NCBI GenBank assembly: GCA_964572965.1
Contig: CAZNHL010000018.1
Coordinates: 1-56,901, forward strand
Length of the DNA: 56,901 nucleotides
Direction: 5' to 3'
DNA from: CAZNHL01 sp964572965
Lineage (GTDB): Bacteria > Bacteroidota > Bacteroidia > Cytophagales > UBA9547
Made by a program: the position numbers and the translations under genes. The first letter of the stretch is position 1. Each line of letters starts with the position of its first letter. The notes beneath the pieces were generated by a model. That model made no database searches. It saw only the letters and a program-made list of their open reading frames with translations, and had not been told where the DNA came from. Below, in pieces: positions 35,701 through 44,692 of the stretch.

Positions 35701-36078
35701 CTATTTAGTAGCTTTTTTCTTATTAGCCACAGTCTTACGCTTCCCTTTACGAGTACGCGCATTGTTTTTAGTATGCTGACCACGTACAGGTAAACCTTTA
35801 CGATGTCTCAAACCTCTATAGCAACCGATATCCATCAGACGCTTAATGTTAAGTTGCACTTCAGACTTAAGTACACCTTCTGTCTTGATCTCCGCAGCGA
35901 TAATGTTACGAATGGCTTGAGACTCTGTGTCATTCCATTCTTTAACTTTTTTATCTAAGCTAACTCCAGCTTTTGCCAAAACTGCTTGAGCAGATCTGCG
36001 GCCAATACCGTAAATATAAGTCAAAGCAATCTCGCCTCTCTTATTATCGGGAATATCAACTCCTGAAACTCTTGCCAT
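35701..36078 (-). CDS. rpsM: Ribosomal protein S13
   Basis: 125 residues. MARVSGVDIPDNKRGEIALTYIYGIG start, DIGCYRGLRHRKGLPVRGQ and the basic tail RKGKRKTVANKKK that reaches the P-site tRNA. Standard order after rpmJ. Confidence 0.97.
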   Translation of the reverse strand: MARVSGVDIPDNKRGEIALTYIYGIGRRSAQAVLAKAGVSLDKKVKEWNDTESQAIRNIIAAEIKTEGVLKSEVQLNIKRLMDIGCYRGLRHRKGLPVRGQHTKNNARTRKGKRKTVANKKKATK

Positions 36079-36087
36079 AATAGTATA

Positions 36088-36204
36088 TTAACCTTGTCTT
36101 TGTTTGTACCTAGGATTCTTCTTGTTGATCACGTACAGCTTACCTTTTCTTCTGATTATTTTACAGTCTGCACTTCTCTTTTTAATGGATGCTCTAACTT
36201 TCAT
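36088..36204 (-). CDS. rpmJ: Ribosomal protein L36
   Basis: 38 residues, MKVRASIKKRSADCKIIRR to NPRYKQRQG. The first zinc cysteine (CKII) is present while the usual second Cys pair and His are replaced (LYVINKKNPRYK); the chain keeps the L36 fold length. Lies between infA and rpsM. The change in zinc ligands suggests a zinc-free (C-minus-like) form. Confidence 0.93.
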   Translation of the reverse strand: MKVRASIKKRSADCKIIRRKGKLYVINKKNPRYKQRQG

Positions 36205-36212
36205 CGCCTGTA

Positions 36213-36431
36213 TTATTTATACCTGTAAACTATTCTACCTTTACTCAAGTCGTATGGAGACATCTCTAAACGGATCTTGTCTCCTGGTAAAATTTTAATG
36301 TAATTCATTCGCATTTTACCAGAAATATGAGCGATAACCTGATGTCCATTTTCTAAAGAAACTCTGAACATGGCATTGGATAACGCTTCCAATATTACTC
36401 CATCCTGCTCTATTGATGACTGTTTAGACAT
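36213..36431 (-). CDS. infA: Translation initiation factor IF-1
   Basis: 72 residues, an OB-fold: GVILEALSNAMFRVSLENGHQVIAHISGKMRMNYIKI and LEMSPYDLSKGRIVYRYK. Binds the A site during initiation. Two bases separate it from map. Confidence 0.97.
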   Translation of the reverse strand: MSKQSSIEQDGVILEALSNAMFRVSLENGHQVIAHISGKMRMNYIKILPGDKIRLEMSPYDLSKGRIVYRYK

Positions 36432-36433
36432 AT

Positions 36434-37204
36434 TTACTTAATCACTTGTTCTATGTAGTCAAATGTAGTTAATACTTCCGGTTTCCCTTTACGTATTGCT
36501 ACTGTATGCTCAAAATGAGCTGAATACTTTCTATCCACTGTTCTGATTGTCCAGCCATCCTTCTCTTGAAGAACATTGCGTTTACCCATGTTAACCATTG
36601 GTTCTATCGCAATTACCAAACCATCTTGCAATTTAAGACCTTTTCCTCTCTTTCCATAATTCGGTACTTCCGGACCTTCATGAAGATTCTCTCCAATGCC
36701 ATGTCCGACAAGTTCTCTAACTACTGAGTAACCAAAATCCTCAACATAAGACTGCACTGCAAAACCTATATCTCCAATTCTGTTTCCTTGTAAAGCGACG
36801 TCAATTGCCTTGTATAAAGACTCTTTCGTTCTCTTTAAGAAGAGAGAAACTTCTTCTGGTACATTTCCTACCGGGTGAGTGTAAGCACTGTCACTATGTA
36901 AACCGTTCAGCTTAACGCCACAATCTATAGAGACAATATCACCCTCTTTTAAAACATATTTACTTGGAAACCCGTGAACTACCTGTTCGTTTACAGAAAC
37001 ACACAAAGTAGCAGGAAACCCATTATATCCTTTAAAAGAAGGTATACCCTTATGATCATTTATAAACTCAAAAGCTCTGTTATCAAGTTCCTGAGTGGTA
37101 ATTCCCGGCTTAATTAGTTTTGCTACTTCAGCGTGAGTTCTACCCAAAAGATCACCACTGATCTTTATTAATTCAATTTGCTCGTCAGACTTATAATAGA
37201 CCAT
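36434..37204 (-). CDS. map: Methionine aminopeptidase, type I
   Basis: 256 residues. Removes the initiator Met. Metal ligands visible: SIDCGVKLNGLHSDSA (two Asp), GHGIGENLHEGP (His), IAIEPMVNMG (Glu) and FEHTVAI (Glu), with the substrate His in FPATLCVSVNEQVVHGFP. Usual place between secY and infA. Confidence 0.96.
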   Translation of the reverse strand: MVYYKSDEQIELIKISGDLLGRTHAEVAKLIKPGITTQELDNRAFEFINDHKGIPSFKGYNGFPATLCVSVNEQVVHGFPSKYVLKEGDIVSIDCGVKLNGLHSDSAYTHPVGNVPEEVSLFLKRTKESLYKAIDVALQGNRIGDIGFAVQSYVEDFGYSVVRELVGHGIGENLHEGPEVPNYGKRGKGLKLQDGLVIAIEPMVNMGKRNVLQEKDGWTIRTVDRKYSAHFEHTVAIRKGKPEVLTTFDYIEQVIK

Positions 37205-37207
37205 TAC

Positions 37208-38539
37208 CTAAACAATAGCCACATCTTCAGCTCTGCCTTTTACACGACCAACTTTCATCATACCTTCATAATGTTTCAAAAGAAGGTAGCTGTCAATTTG
37301 CTGAAGTGTATCAAGTACAACCCCTACCATAATCAGAAGAGACGTACCACCATAGAATACAGCGAATTCTCTTGTGATGTTAACTGCTGCAGCCAAAGAA
37401 GGCAACACAGCAACCAAACAAAGGTAAATTGCACCTGGCAAAGTAATTCTTGAAATAACAGTATCAATATAGTCTGCAGTAGCCTGACCTGGTTTAATAC
37501 CAGGTATAAAGCCGTTATTCCGCTTTAAGTCGTTTGAAATACTATTCGGATCTACAGCAATTGCTGTATAGAAATAAGTAAACACAACGATCAAGAAACT
37601 GAATACCGCATTATATTGCCAAGACGTAAAATCTGAGAAAGTTGCTCCAATATAAGATGCCATATCTGATGAATCAGCCCAAGCTGATGCAACCATAGCA
37701 GGTAAAAACATTAATGATTGTGCAAAGATAATCGGCATTACACCAGAGCTATTAAGCTTCAAGGGAATATATTGTCTTTGTCCACCATAAACTTTATTAC
37801 CAACAACCTGTTTTGCATATTGAACAGGAATTCTTCTTGTAGCCTGGGTAAGCATTACTACTCCCATAATTACAAAGAACAATGCCACGATTTCAATGAT
37901 AAAGATGAAGGCTCCATTAACTCCTCTGTTGGCTGCTTCTGAAATAATAGCTGCAGGGAAACGAGAAACAATACCTATCATAATTAACATAGAAATACCA
38001 TTTCCTATGCCTTTCTCCGTGATCTTCTCACCTAACCACATACAGAAAACTGTACCTGCAGTAAGAATCATTACAGAAGAAATAGAGAAGAAAGTTCTGT
38101 CGATACCAGGAACGATAGATTCTGCCGGAATTGTGGCAGCAACATAAGCACCTGCCTGACCTATCGTAATAAGAATAGTCAGAACACGTGTCATCTGATT
38201 AATTTTCTTTCTTCCTGATTCACCTTCTTTTTGCAACTTCTGGAAATATGGCACTGCCACAGTCAAAAGTTGTAAAACGATAGAAGCTGAAATATAAGGC
38301 ATGATACCTAAGCCAAAGATTGAAGCTTTACTAAAAGCCCCTCCAAGGAAAGTATCTAACAAACCAAATATCCCGCTAAGATCTCTTCCGGCAAAGCTTG
38401 GATGTGTAGGATCGACACCAGGTAAAACGATGTAAGACCCTAGTCTAAAAATCAATAAAAAACCCAGGGTATTGAGAATTCTAAAACGTAGATCCTCAAT
38501 AGCCCAAATGTTTTTTATAGTCTTGATGAAGTTATTCAT
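37208..38539 (-). CDS. secY: Protein translocase subunit SecY
   Basis: 443 residues, ten helices. The plug helix region GLLDTFLGGAFSKASIFGLG and pore residues are visible, as is NNGFIPGIKPGQAT in the cytoplasmic loop 8-9. Central channel of the Sec translocon. secE and secG are not in the window. Confidence 0.97.
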   Translation of the reverse strand: MNNFIKTIKNIWAIEDLRFRILNTLGFLLIFRLGSYIVLPGVDPTHPSFAGRDLSGIFGLLDTFLGGAFSKASIFGLGIMPYISASIVLQLLTVAVPYFQKLQKEGESGRKKINQMTRVLTILITIGQAGAYVAATIPAESIVPGIDRTFFSISSVMILTAGTVFCMWLGEKITEKGIGNGISMLIMIGIVSRFPAAIISEAANRGVNGAFIFIIEIVALFFVIMGVVMLTQATRRIPVQYAKQVVGNKVYGGQRQYIPLKLNSSGVMPIIFAQSLMFLPAMVASAWADSSDMASYIGATFSDFTSWQYNAVFSFLIVVFTYFYTAIAVDPNSISNDLKRNNGFIPGIKPGQATADYIDTVISRITLPGAIYLCLVAVLPSLAAAVNITREFAVFYGGTSLLIMVGVVLDTLQQIDSYLLLKHYEGMMKVGRVKGRAEDVAIV

Positions 38540-38540
38540 A

Positions 38541-38987
38541 TTAGATAACAGCTACAGAACCACCTGCTTTTTCAACAGCTTCTTTAGCTGCTAATGTAAA
38601 CGCGTGAGCGTTCAATTCTACTTTAGCTTTAAGCTCGCCTCTACCTAAGATTTTTATCAAATCATTTTTAGATGCAAGACCGTTGTCTCTCAGGACTTGG
38701 AAGTCTACTTTAGAAACACCAGTTTTTTCTACTAAAGACTGAATAGTGTCAAGGTTAATGCCTTTGTATTCAACTCTGTTAATGTTGTTGAAACCAAATT
38801 TAGGCAGACGTCTTTGAAGAGGCATCTGACCACCTTCAAAACCAGCTTTCTTAGAGTAACCTGATCTTGATTTAGCACCTTTATGTCCTCTTCCGGCAGT
38901 TTTACCACTTCCGGAACCAACACCACGACCTATTCTTCTACCGTTTTTTACAGAACCTGTAGCAGGTTTTAAAGAACTTAAGTTCAT
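38541..38987 (-). CDS. rplO: Ribosomal protein L15
   Basis: 148 residues. Glycine-rich N-terminal tail GRRIGRGVGSGSGKTAGRGHKG and the C-terminal domain ending EKAGGSVAVI. Two bases before secY. Confidence 0.97.
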   Translation of the reverse strand: MNLSSLKPATGSVKNGRRIGRGVGSGSGKTAGRGHKGAKSRSGYSKKAGFEGGQMPLQRRLPKFGFNNINRVEYKGINLDTIQSLVEKTGVSKVDFQVLRDNGLASKNDLIKILGRGELKAKVELNAHAFTLAAKEAVEKAGGSVAVI

Positions 38988-38989
38988 AA

Positions 38990-39169
38990 TTATATCGTTG
39001 TTACTTCAACCAAATGACCAACTTTCTTTACCATGCCTTCAATCTGTGGAGTAAACTCTACTTCTACAGATTTATTGATAGAACCTAATCCTAAAGCTTT
39101 AATAGTAGCTTTTTGATCTTGTGGTCTGTCAATGACACCTCTTTTTTGAGTAATCTTAACTTTTGCCAT
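38990..39169 (-). CDS. rpmD: Ribosomal protein L30
   Basis: 59 residues, too short for a default ORF threshold. MAKVKITQKRGVIDRPQDQ, then ATIKALGLGSINKSVE and a C-terminal VKKVGHLVEV. Bacterial-length L30 between rpsE and rplO, with 2 nt and 4 nt spacers. Confidence 0.95.
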   Translation of the reverse strand: MAKVKITQKRGVIDRPQDQKATIKALGLGSINKSVEVEFTPQIEGMVKKVGHLVEVTTI

Positions 39170-39173
39170 TTCC

Positions 39174-39692
39174 TTATCCGTTAAAAACTTTAGAAAGAGC
39201 TACACCACGTTGCTTGCTGATTGTATAAGGGTCTCTCATTTTCAACAAAGCATCGAAAGTTGCTTTAACTACGTTGTGAGGGTTTGATGAACCTTTTGAC
39301 TTAGCCAAAACGTCTTTAACACCAGCACTTTCCAATACTGCACGCATCGCACCACCAGCGATAACACCGGTACCAGGAGCAGCAGGCTTCAAAAGTACAA
39401 AACCTCCTGAGTATTTTCCTAACATATCGTGAGGAACAGTACCCTTAAAGATAGGAACTTTAATCAAGTTCTTTTTAGCATCATCGATCGCTTTTGTGAT
39501 CGCGTCAGTAACTTCATTAGCTTTGCCCAGACCATAGCCTACAACGCCTTTTCCATCACCAACTACTACGATTGCAGAAAAACTGAATCTTCTACCACCT
39601 TTCACAACTTTAGCAACACGATTGATTGCTACAACTTTATCTTTCAGATCAAGCTCACTAGCTTTTACTGATCTAATATTCGATTGTGACAT
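39174..39692 (-). CDS. rpsE: Ribosomal protein S5
   Basis: 172 residues. Contains VVAINRVAKVVKGGRRFSFSAIVVVGD and the helical FVLLKPAAPGTGVIAGGAMRAVLE. The spectinomycin-contact loop VVKGGRRF is present and looks wild-type. Confidence 0.97.
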   Translation of the reverse strand: MSQSNIRSVKASELDLKDKVVAINRVAKVVKGGRRFSFSAIVVVGDGKGVVGYGLGKANEVTDAITKAIDDAKKNLIKVPIFKGTVPHDMLGKYSGGFVLLKPAAPGTGVIAGGAMRAVLESAGVKDVLAKSKGSSNPHNVVKATFDALLKMRDPYTISKQRGVALSKVFNG

Positions 39693-39698
39693 AAGTTC

Positions 39699-40049
39699 TT
39701 AGAATTTAAGGCCTCCTTCTCTGGCACCGTCAGCCAAAGCTTTGATTCTACCATGATAAAGGAAACCACCTCTATCGAATACTACTTCAGAAATGCCGCC
39801 AGCTAATGCTTTTTCAGCTAATTTCTTTCCTACAGTGTTCGAAATTTCCACTTTAGTACCTTTTTCGTTCTTCAGTTCAACTGAAGAAGCGCTAGCAAGG
39901 GTTTTACCGGCAAGATCATCGATCAACTGAGCGAATATGCCAGAATTACTTCTGAAAACAGCAAGTCTTGGTCTTGAAGCAGAACCGCTTACTTTACCTC
40001 TGACTCTGTTTTTGATCTTTTGCCTTCTTTGAGTTTTATTAACCGCCAT
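39699..40049 (-). CDS. rplR: Ribosomal protein L18
   Basis: 116 residues. Binds 5S rRNA. RRQKIKNRVRGKVSG, RLAVFRSNSGIFAQLIDD and FDRGGFLYHGRIKALAD are typical. Confidence 0.97.
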   Translation of the reverse strand: MAVNKTQRRQKIKNRVRGKVSGSASRPRLAVFRSNSGIFAQLIDDLAGKTLASASSVELKNEKGTKVEISNTVGKKLAEKALAGGISEVVFDRGGFLYHGRIKALADGAREGGLKF

Positions 40050-40057
40050 ATCTATGA

Positions 40058-40612
40058 TTACTTAGCAGATGTCTTACCAGCTTTTCTTCTAATTACCTCA
40101 CCCACGAATCTGATACCTTTACCTTTGTAAGGTTCAATCTTACGCAATGATCTGATTTTAGCCGAAACCTGACCGATCAACTGCTTGTCGTTTGATTCTA
40201 GAGTTACAATTGGGTTTTTACCTTTTTCTGTTTCTGCTTTCACAGCTACTTCTTGAGGCAAAACCATCATAATGTTGTGAGAATAACCTAAGCTCAATTC
40301 TAGAACCTGACCTTGAGTTGTTGCTTTGTAACCAACACCCACAAGTTCTAACTGAGACTTGAATCCTTCACTAACACCAACAACCATATTGCTTAATAAA
40401 GATCTATAAAGGCCATGTAGGGCTCTATGTCTTTTTTGCTCAGTTGGTCTTGATACTACTACCTGGCCTTCTTCAACAGATATACTGATATCCGGATCTA
40501 CAGCTTGTGTTAATGTACCTTTTGGGCCTTTAACCGTAACTAGGTTGTGAGCTCCAACAGATACCTCAACTTTTGCAGGCAGCTGAATAGGTTTTTTTCC
40601 AATTCTGGACAT
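40058..40612 (-). CDS. rplF: Ribosomal protein L6
   Basis: 184 residues. Two duplicated alpha/beta domains, with IGKKPIQLPAKVEV at the start and PYKGKGIRFVGEVIRRKAGKTS at the end. Confidence 0.97.
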   Translation of the reverse strand: MSRIGKKPIQLPAKVEVSVGAHNLVTVKGPKGTLTQAVDPDISISVEEGQVVVSRPTEQKRHRALHGLYRSLLSNMVVGVSEGFKSQLELVGVGYKATTQGQVLELSLGYSHNIMMVLPQEVAVKAETEKGKNPIVTLESNDKQLIGQVSAKIRSLRKIEPYKGKGIRFVGEVIRRKAGKTSAK

Positions 40613-40624
40613 GGAACTATTTTT

Positions 40625-41026
40625 TTAATAAACGTAACAAAGAACTTCGCCACCGATATTGTTTACTCTTGCATCTTTGTCAGTCATAAGACCTTTAGAT
40701 GTTGAGATCACGGCGATGCCCAAACCATTTAATACTCTTGGTAGATTCTCAGCACTTACGTACTTTCTCAAACCAGGCTTTGAAATTCTTTCTAAAGCAA
40801 TAAATCCAGGTTTTTTAGAAGTCGCTGAATATCTTAGTGCTACCTTAATAACACCTTGAGGATCACCTTCTTCCTTCTCAAATTTATAGCTCTGAATATA
40901 GCCTTTGTCATAAAGGATCTTAGTCAAATCCTTTTTAAGATTCGAAGCAGGTACTTCAACCACTCTGTGATGAGCTTTAGAAGCATTCCTCAACCTTGTA
41001 AGGTAATCTGCTATTGGATCAGTCAT
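40625..41026 (-). CDS. rpsH: Ribosomal protein S8
   Basis: 133 residues. DPIADYLTRLRNA start and STSKGLMTDKDAR-INNIGGEVLCYVY end. In E. coli S8 represses the spc operon by binding mRNA; here a hairpin with an upstream -7-like box lies in its leader. Confidence 0.97.
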   Translation of the reverse strand: MTDPIADYLTRLRNASKAHHRVVEVPASNLKKDLTKILYDKGYIQSYKFEKEEGDPQGVIKVALRYSATSKKPGFIALERISKPGLRKYVSAENLPRVLNGLGIAVISTSKGLMTDKDARVNNIGGEVLCYVY

Positions 41027-41045
41027 TGTTGATAAATTTAAAGCA

Positions 41046-41076
41046 AGCCCGACTAATTAATCGGGCTGCAAAGGTA
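41046..41076 (-). promoter_or_regulatory. Internal promoter-like box and hairpin before rpsH
   Basis: TACCTTTG (41069-41076), an exact -7 consensus, lies directly before an inverted repeat AGCCCGA / TCGGGCT (41046-41067) on the minus strand. The spacing to rpsN is unusually wide (90 nt). No TTG at the usual upstream distance. If active, the hairpin would form the 5' end of the rpsH message. Confidence 0.4.
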
Positions 41077-41116
41077 GAAAATATTTTGATATAATATTAC
41101 TCTATGAGAAAATATT

Positions 41117-41386
41117 TTACCAGCTTGCCTTAGTTACTCCAGGAATCTTACCGGCTAATGCCATTTCTCTGAATGTAACACGACAGATACCAAACTGTTT
41201 CATGTAACCTTTTGGTCTGCCAGTCAACTTACAACGGTTGTGTAATCTAACCGGTGAAGCATCCTTAGGAAGCTTATCAAGGGCAGCGTAATCGCCGGCT
41301 TCTTTCAAAGCAGCCCTTTTAGCAGCATATTTGGCAACTAATTTTTGCCTTTTAAGTTCTCTAGCTTTTGCGGATTCTTTAGCCAT
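41117..41386 (-). CDS. rpsN: Ribosomal protein S14
   Basis: 89 residues, the longer zinc-free type: KRQKLVAKYAAKRAALKEAGD with C-terminal NRCKLTGRPKGYMKQFGICRVTFRE. Only two cysteines of the zinc knuckle remain. Confidence 0.97.
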   Translation of the reverse strand: MAKESAKARELKRQKLVAKYAAKRAALKEAGDYAALDKLPKDASPVRLHNRCKLTGRPKGYMKQFGICRVTFREMALAGKIPGVTKASW

Positions 41387-41388
41387 AA

Positions 41389-41943
41389 CTATTTCTTGAT
41401 ATTAGCGAACGGAAGTCCGAATGCTTTCAATAATTCATAACTCTCTTCGTCAGTCTTAGCAGTAGTGACAAAAGTAATGTCCATACCAGAAATTCTGCTT
41501 ACTTTATCGATTGAGATCTCAGGGAAGATGATCTGCTCTTTTACACCTAAAGTGTAATTACCGCGACCGTCAAAACCTTTCTCATTGATACCTTTAAAAT
41601 CTCTTACACGTGGAAGTGCAACAGTCATAAGACGATCCATGAATTCATACATCTTCTCGCCTCTCAACGTTACTCTGGCACCGATTGGCATATCTTCTCT
41701 CAACTTGAAGTTAGAGATTGCCTTCTTAGACTTAGTAGCTACTGCCTTTTGACCGGTGATAGTTGTCAATTCATCAACACCTACGTCAACTAGCTTCTTA
41801 TCAGCTACTGCTATACCGATACCTTTGTTCAAAGAAATTTTAACAATCTTTGGAACCTCCATCGTTGATTTATACTGAAACTTCTCCTGTAATACAGGCA
41901 CAACGTTTTTCAGATAAATATCTTTTAATCTAGGATTAGCCAT
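41389..41943 (-). CDS. rplE: Ribosomal protein L5
   Basis: 184 residues. Contacts 5S rRNA and P-site tRNA. PKIVKISLNKGIGIA, GARVTLRGEKMYEFMDRL and RGNYTLGVKEQIIFPEI. Its ATG overlaps the rplX stop by one base. Confidence 0.97.
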   Translation of the reverse strand: MANPRLKDIYLKNVVPVLQEKFQYKSTMEVPKIVKISLNKGIGIAVADKKLVDVGVDELTTITGQKAVATKSKKAISNFKLREDMPIGARVTLRGEKMYEFMDRLMTVALPRVRDFKGINEKGFDGRGNYTLGVKEQIIFPEISIDKVSRISGMDITFVTTAKTDEESYELLKAFGLPFANIKK

Positions 41944-42260
41944 TATTTAATTACAGCTTTGGTTTTCTTAGAAATTCTCTGAAGCTTACCTGCCGCGTCA
42001 GCCTTTCTGCCAACTTTGGTTACTTCTCCATTAACAAGCAATGCAAGATTGCTGATATGAATAGGAGCTTCTTTCTTAATAATACCGCCGTTTGGATTAG
42101 CAGCACTTGGTTTAGTATGTCTTGAAACTATGTTCAGACCCTCAACGATTGCTTTGTTCTTATCAGTTACGATTGACAAAACAGAACCTGTTTTACCTTT
42201 ATCGTCACCAGCAATTACTTTAACAGTATCGCCAGTTTTGATGTGAAATTTATTCGCCAT
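41943..42260 (-). CDS. rplX: Ribosomal protein L24
   Basis: 105 residues with a KOW motif, HIKTGDTVKVIAGDDKGKTGSVL, and VEGLNIVSRHTKPS. Early assembly protein of the 50S subunit. Confidence 0.96.
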   Translation of the reverse strand: MANKFHIKTGDTVKVIAGDDKGKTGSVLSIVTDKNKAIVEGLNIVSRHTKPSAANPNGGIIKKEAPIHISNLALLVNGEVTKVGRKADAAGKLQRISKKTKAVIK

Positions 42261-42263
42261 GAT

Positions 42264-42632
42264 TTACAGTACTTCTGGTGCTAGTGAAACAATCTTCATG
42301 AATTGCTTTTCACGCAATTCACGTGCTACCGGACCAAAGATACGTGTTCCTTTAGGCTCATCGTTATTGTTTAACAATACCGCAGCGTTATCCTGGAATC
42401 TGATATACGATCCGTCTTTTCTCTTAATTTCTTTTTTTGTCCTAACGACAACAGCTTTGGATACAGTACCTTTTTTTACGTTTCCTGAAGAAACTGCTGA
42501 CTTTACAGTCACAACAATTTTATCTCCTACAGAAGCATATTTTCTTCTTGTACCACCAAGCACGCGAATAACAAGTACCTCTTTTGCGCCGCTATTGTCT
42601 GCAACGGTCAATCTTGACTCTTGCTGTATCAT
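42264..42632 (-). CDS. rplN: Ribosomal protein L14
   Basis: 122 residues. MIQQESRLTVADNSGAKEV start, RRKYASVGDKIVVTVK and RIFGPVARELRE. Highly conserved. Confidence 0.97.
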   Translation of the reverse strand: MIQQESRLTVADNSGAKEVLVIRVLGGTRRKYASVGDKIVVTVKSAVSSGNVKKGTVSKAVVVRTKKEIKRKDGSYIRFQDNAAVLLNNNDEPKGTRIFGPVARELREKQFMKIVSLAPEVL

Positions 42633-42634
42633 AA

Positions 42635-42889
42635 TTATTTCGCTTTTTCAATAATTTCAACTAATCTCCAGCGCTTGCTCTTGCTAAGAGGTCTGGTTTC
42701 AGAAATTTTCACAAGGTCACCAATACCACATTGGTTAGTCTCATCGTGAGCAAGGAATTTCTTAGTTTGTTTCATGAACTTTCCGTACATGCCGTGTTTC
42801 ACTTTACGCTCAACAGCAACAGCAACAGTTTTGTCCATTTTATTACTAACAACCTTGCCTGTTCTTTCTTTTCTAAGATTTCTTTCCAT
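42635..42889 (-). CDS. rpsQ: Ribosomal protein S17
   Basis: 84 residues from the ATG at 42889 (MERNLRKERTG). KMDKTVAVAVERKVKHGMYGK and IGDLVKISETRPLSKSKRWRL are typical. The ATG five codons upstream is disfavoured because the family starts at this position. Confidence 0.95.
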   Translation of the reverse strand: MERNLRKERTGKVVSNKMDKTVAVAVERKVKHGMYGKFMKQTKKFLAHDETNQCGIGDLVKISETRPLSKSKRWRLVEIIEKAK

Positions 42890-42908
42890 CTTCTTAAATT
42901 TCAAGATA

Positions 42909-43091
42909 TTATCTAGCAGCCAGTTCAGTGCTCAACTGGGCAACAAGCTTTCTTGTTTGTCTGATTTTCATTGGATTTTCGATTGGAGAAATTGAGTTCG
43001 CAAACTTCAATTTAGCCAACACTTCCTTTTCAGCAGCAATTTTTGCTGACAACTCAGCAGTAGAAAGCGATTTAATTTCAGTAGTTTTCAT
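42909..43091 (-). CDS. rpmC: Ribosomal protein L29
   Basis: 60 residues, two helices: EIKSLSTAELSAKIAAEKEVLAK and NPMKIRQTRKLVAQLSTEL. At the peptide exit tunnel. Overlaps the rplP stop by one base. Confidence 0.96.
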   Translation of the reverse strand: MKTTEIKSLSTAELSAKIAAEKEVLAKLKFANSISPIENPMKIRQTRKLVAQLSTELAAR

Positions 43092-43513
43092 TATACTAAT
43101 GCTTTATCTCTACGTACTACAAACTTTGTTCTTACAGGAAGTTTTTGGGCAGCCAATCTCAAAGCTTCTTGTGCTGTTGCTGTATCAACACCACTTGCTT
43201 CAAACAAGATAGTACCTGGTTTAATCGGAGCTACCCAATATTCAGGAGCACCTTTACCTTTACCCATACGAACCTCTGCAGGTTTTTTCGTTATTGGTTT
43301 GTCAGGGAAAATACGAATCCATAACTGACCTTCACGCTTCATACCTCTTGAAAGAGCAACACGAGCTGCTTCAATCTGACGGCTTGTGATAAAGCCAGTC
43401 TCTAAGGTTTTGATTGCATACTCACCGAAAGAGATAGAAAAACCTCTAGTGGCAATGCCTCTATTTCTACCCTTCTGTTGCTTTCTGTATAGTGTTCTTT
43501 TTGGTTGTAACAT
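43091..43513 (-). CDS. rplP: Ribosomal protein L16
   Basis: 140 residues. MLQPKRTLYRKQQKGRNRG, IEAARVALSRGMKREGQLWIRIFPDKPITKKP and the tail AAQKLPVRTKFV. Contacts the A-site tRNA. Confidence 0.97.
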   Translation of the reverse strand: MLQPKRTLYRKQQKGRNRGIATRGFSISFGEYAIKTLETGFITSRQIEAARVALSRGMKREGQLWIRIFPDKPITKKPAEVRMGKGKGAPEYWVAPIKPGTILFEASGVDTATAQEALRLAAQKLPVRTKFVVRRDKALV

Positions 43514-43563
43514 ACAATCCGATATTTATATGACCTTTTTGAGATCAATATATTTTGAACAAA

Positions 43564-44301
43564 TTATCTTCTTTTATTTCTTCTTCCGCGATCGTCAGAC
43601 TTCTTATTATTGTTATTAGAAGAACCTGAACTAGCTTCGTTAGACGTCTGACCTACATTTGGAGAAAGATCTCTTTTACCGAAAACTTCACCTTTGAAGA
43701 TCCATACTTTGATACCGATTTTACCGTAAACAGTTTGCGCTTCAGAGATTGCATAATCAATATCAGCTCTCAATGTGTGCAATGGAATACGACCTTCTTT
43801 GTACTGATCTGTTCTTGCCATCTCAGCACCACCCAAACGACCAGATAATTTAATCTTGATCCCTTGAGCACCTACTCTCATACTACCAGCAATTGACTGC
43901 TTCATAGCACGACGGTAAGAAATACGACCTTCCAATTGCTGAGCGATTGACTCACCTACCAATTTAGCATCCAGTTCAGGGCGCTTAATTTCAAAGATAT
44001 TAATTTGAACATCTTTGTTTGTAAGTTTCTTCAACTCTTCTTTAATCTTATCAACTTCGCCACCGCCTTTACCGATAACTACACCTGGGCGAGCAGTATT
44101 GATAGTTAAAGTGATGCGTTTAAGAGTTCTCTCAATAACAACTTTAGCAATACCACCTTTTGGGATACGGGCAGCGATATACTTTCTTATCTTTTCGTCT
44201 TCGATAAGTTTGCTTGCAAAAGTTTTACCTCCAAACCAATTAGAGTCCCAACCTCTTACAATACCAAGTCTAAAACCAACGGGGTTAACTTTCTGTCCCA
44301 T
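43564..44301 (-). CDS. rpsC: Ribosomal protein S3
   Basis: 245 residues. N-terminal MGQKVNPVGFRLGI, KH domain with VVIGKGGGEVDKIKEEL and the C-terminal SGRLGGAEMARTDQYKEGRIPLHTLRADIDY. A Ser/Asn/Lys/Arg-rich tail of about 35 residues follows, longer than in E. coli. Confidence 0.97.
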   Translation of the reverse strand: MGQKVNPVGFRLGIVRGWDSNWFGGKTFASKLIEDEKIRKYIAARIPKGGIAKVVIERTLKRITLTINTARPGVVIGKGGGEVDKIKEELKKLTNKDVQINIFEIKRPELDAKLVGESIAQQLEGRISYRRAMKQSIAGSMRVGAQGIKIKLSGRLGGAEMARTDQYKEGRIPLHTLRADIDYAISEAQTVYGKIGIKVWIFKGEVFGKRDLSPNVGQTSNEASSGSSNNNNKKSDDRGRRNKRR

Positions 44302-44312
44302 TTATCTATTAT

Positions 44313-44687
44313 TTAAGAGTTCTTAGTAGCTTTAGTTTCCTTTGGAACGAAAGAATCAACAACCAAAGTAATGTGGTTTGATCTCTTTCTGATCCTGTGC
44401 GCTCTACCTTGAGGAGCAGGTCTTAATCTTTTAAGGATACGACCGCTATCTACGAAAATAGCTTTTACAACCAGGTCAGCTGAATCGATATCAGCATCGC
44501 TATTCTTCTGTTGCCAGTTAGAAATAGCTGAAAGCAACAACTTTTCAATTTTAGCAGAACCTTGCTTAGAGTCAAACTTTAGAATGCTCAAGGCTTTGTC
44601 TACTTTCTGACCTCTTACAAGATCAGCAACCAATCTCATCTTTCTAGGTGAGGTAGGTACGTTATTTAATTTTGCTACGGCTTCCAT
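44313..44687 (-). CDS. rplV: Ribosomal protein L22
   Basis: 124 residues. SPRKMRLVADLVRGQKVDKALSIL and the tunnel-lining loop around PQGRAHRIRKRSNHITL. Standard length with a short extension. Confidence 0.97.
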   Translation of the reverse strand: MEAVAKLNNVPTSPRKMRLVADLVRGQKVDKALSILKFDSKQGSAKIEKLLLSAISNWQQKNSDADIDSADLVVKAIFVDSGRILKRLRPAPQGRAHRIRKRSNHITLVVDSFVPKETKATKNS

Positions 44688-44692
44688 ATCAA

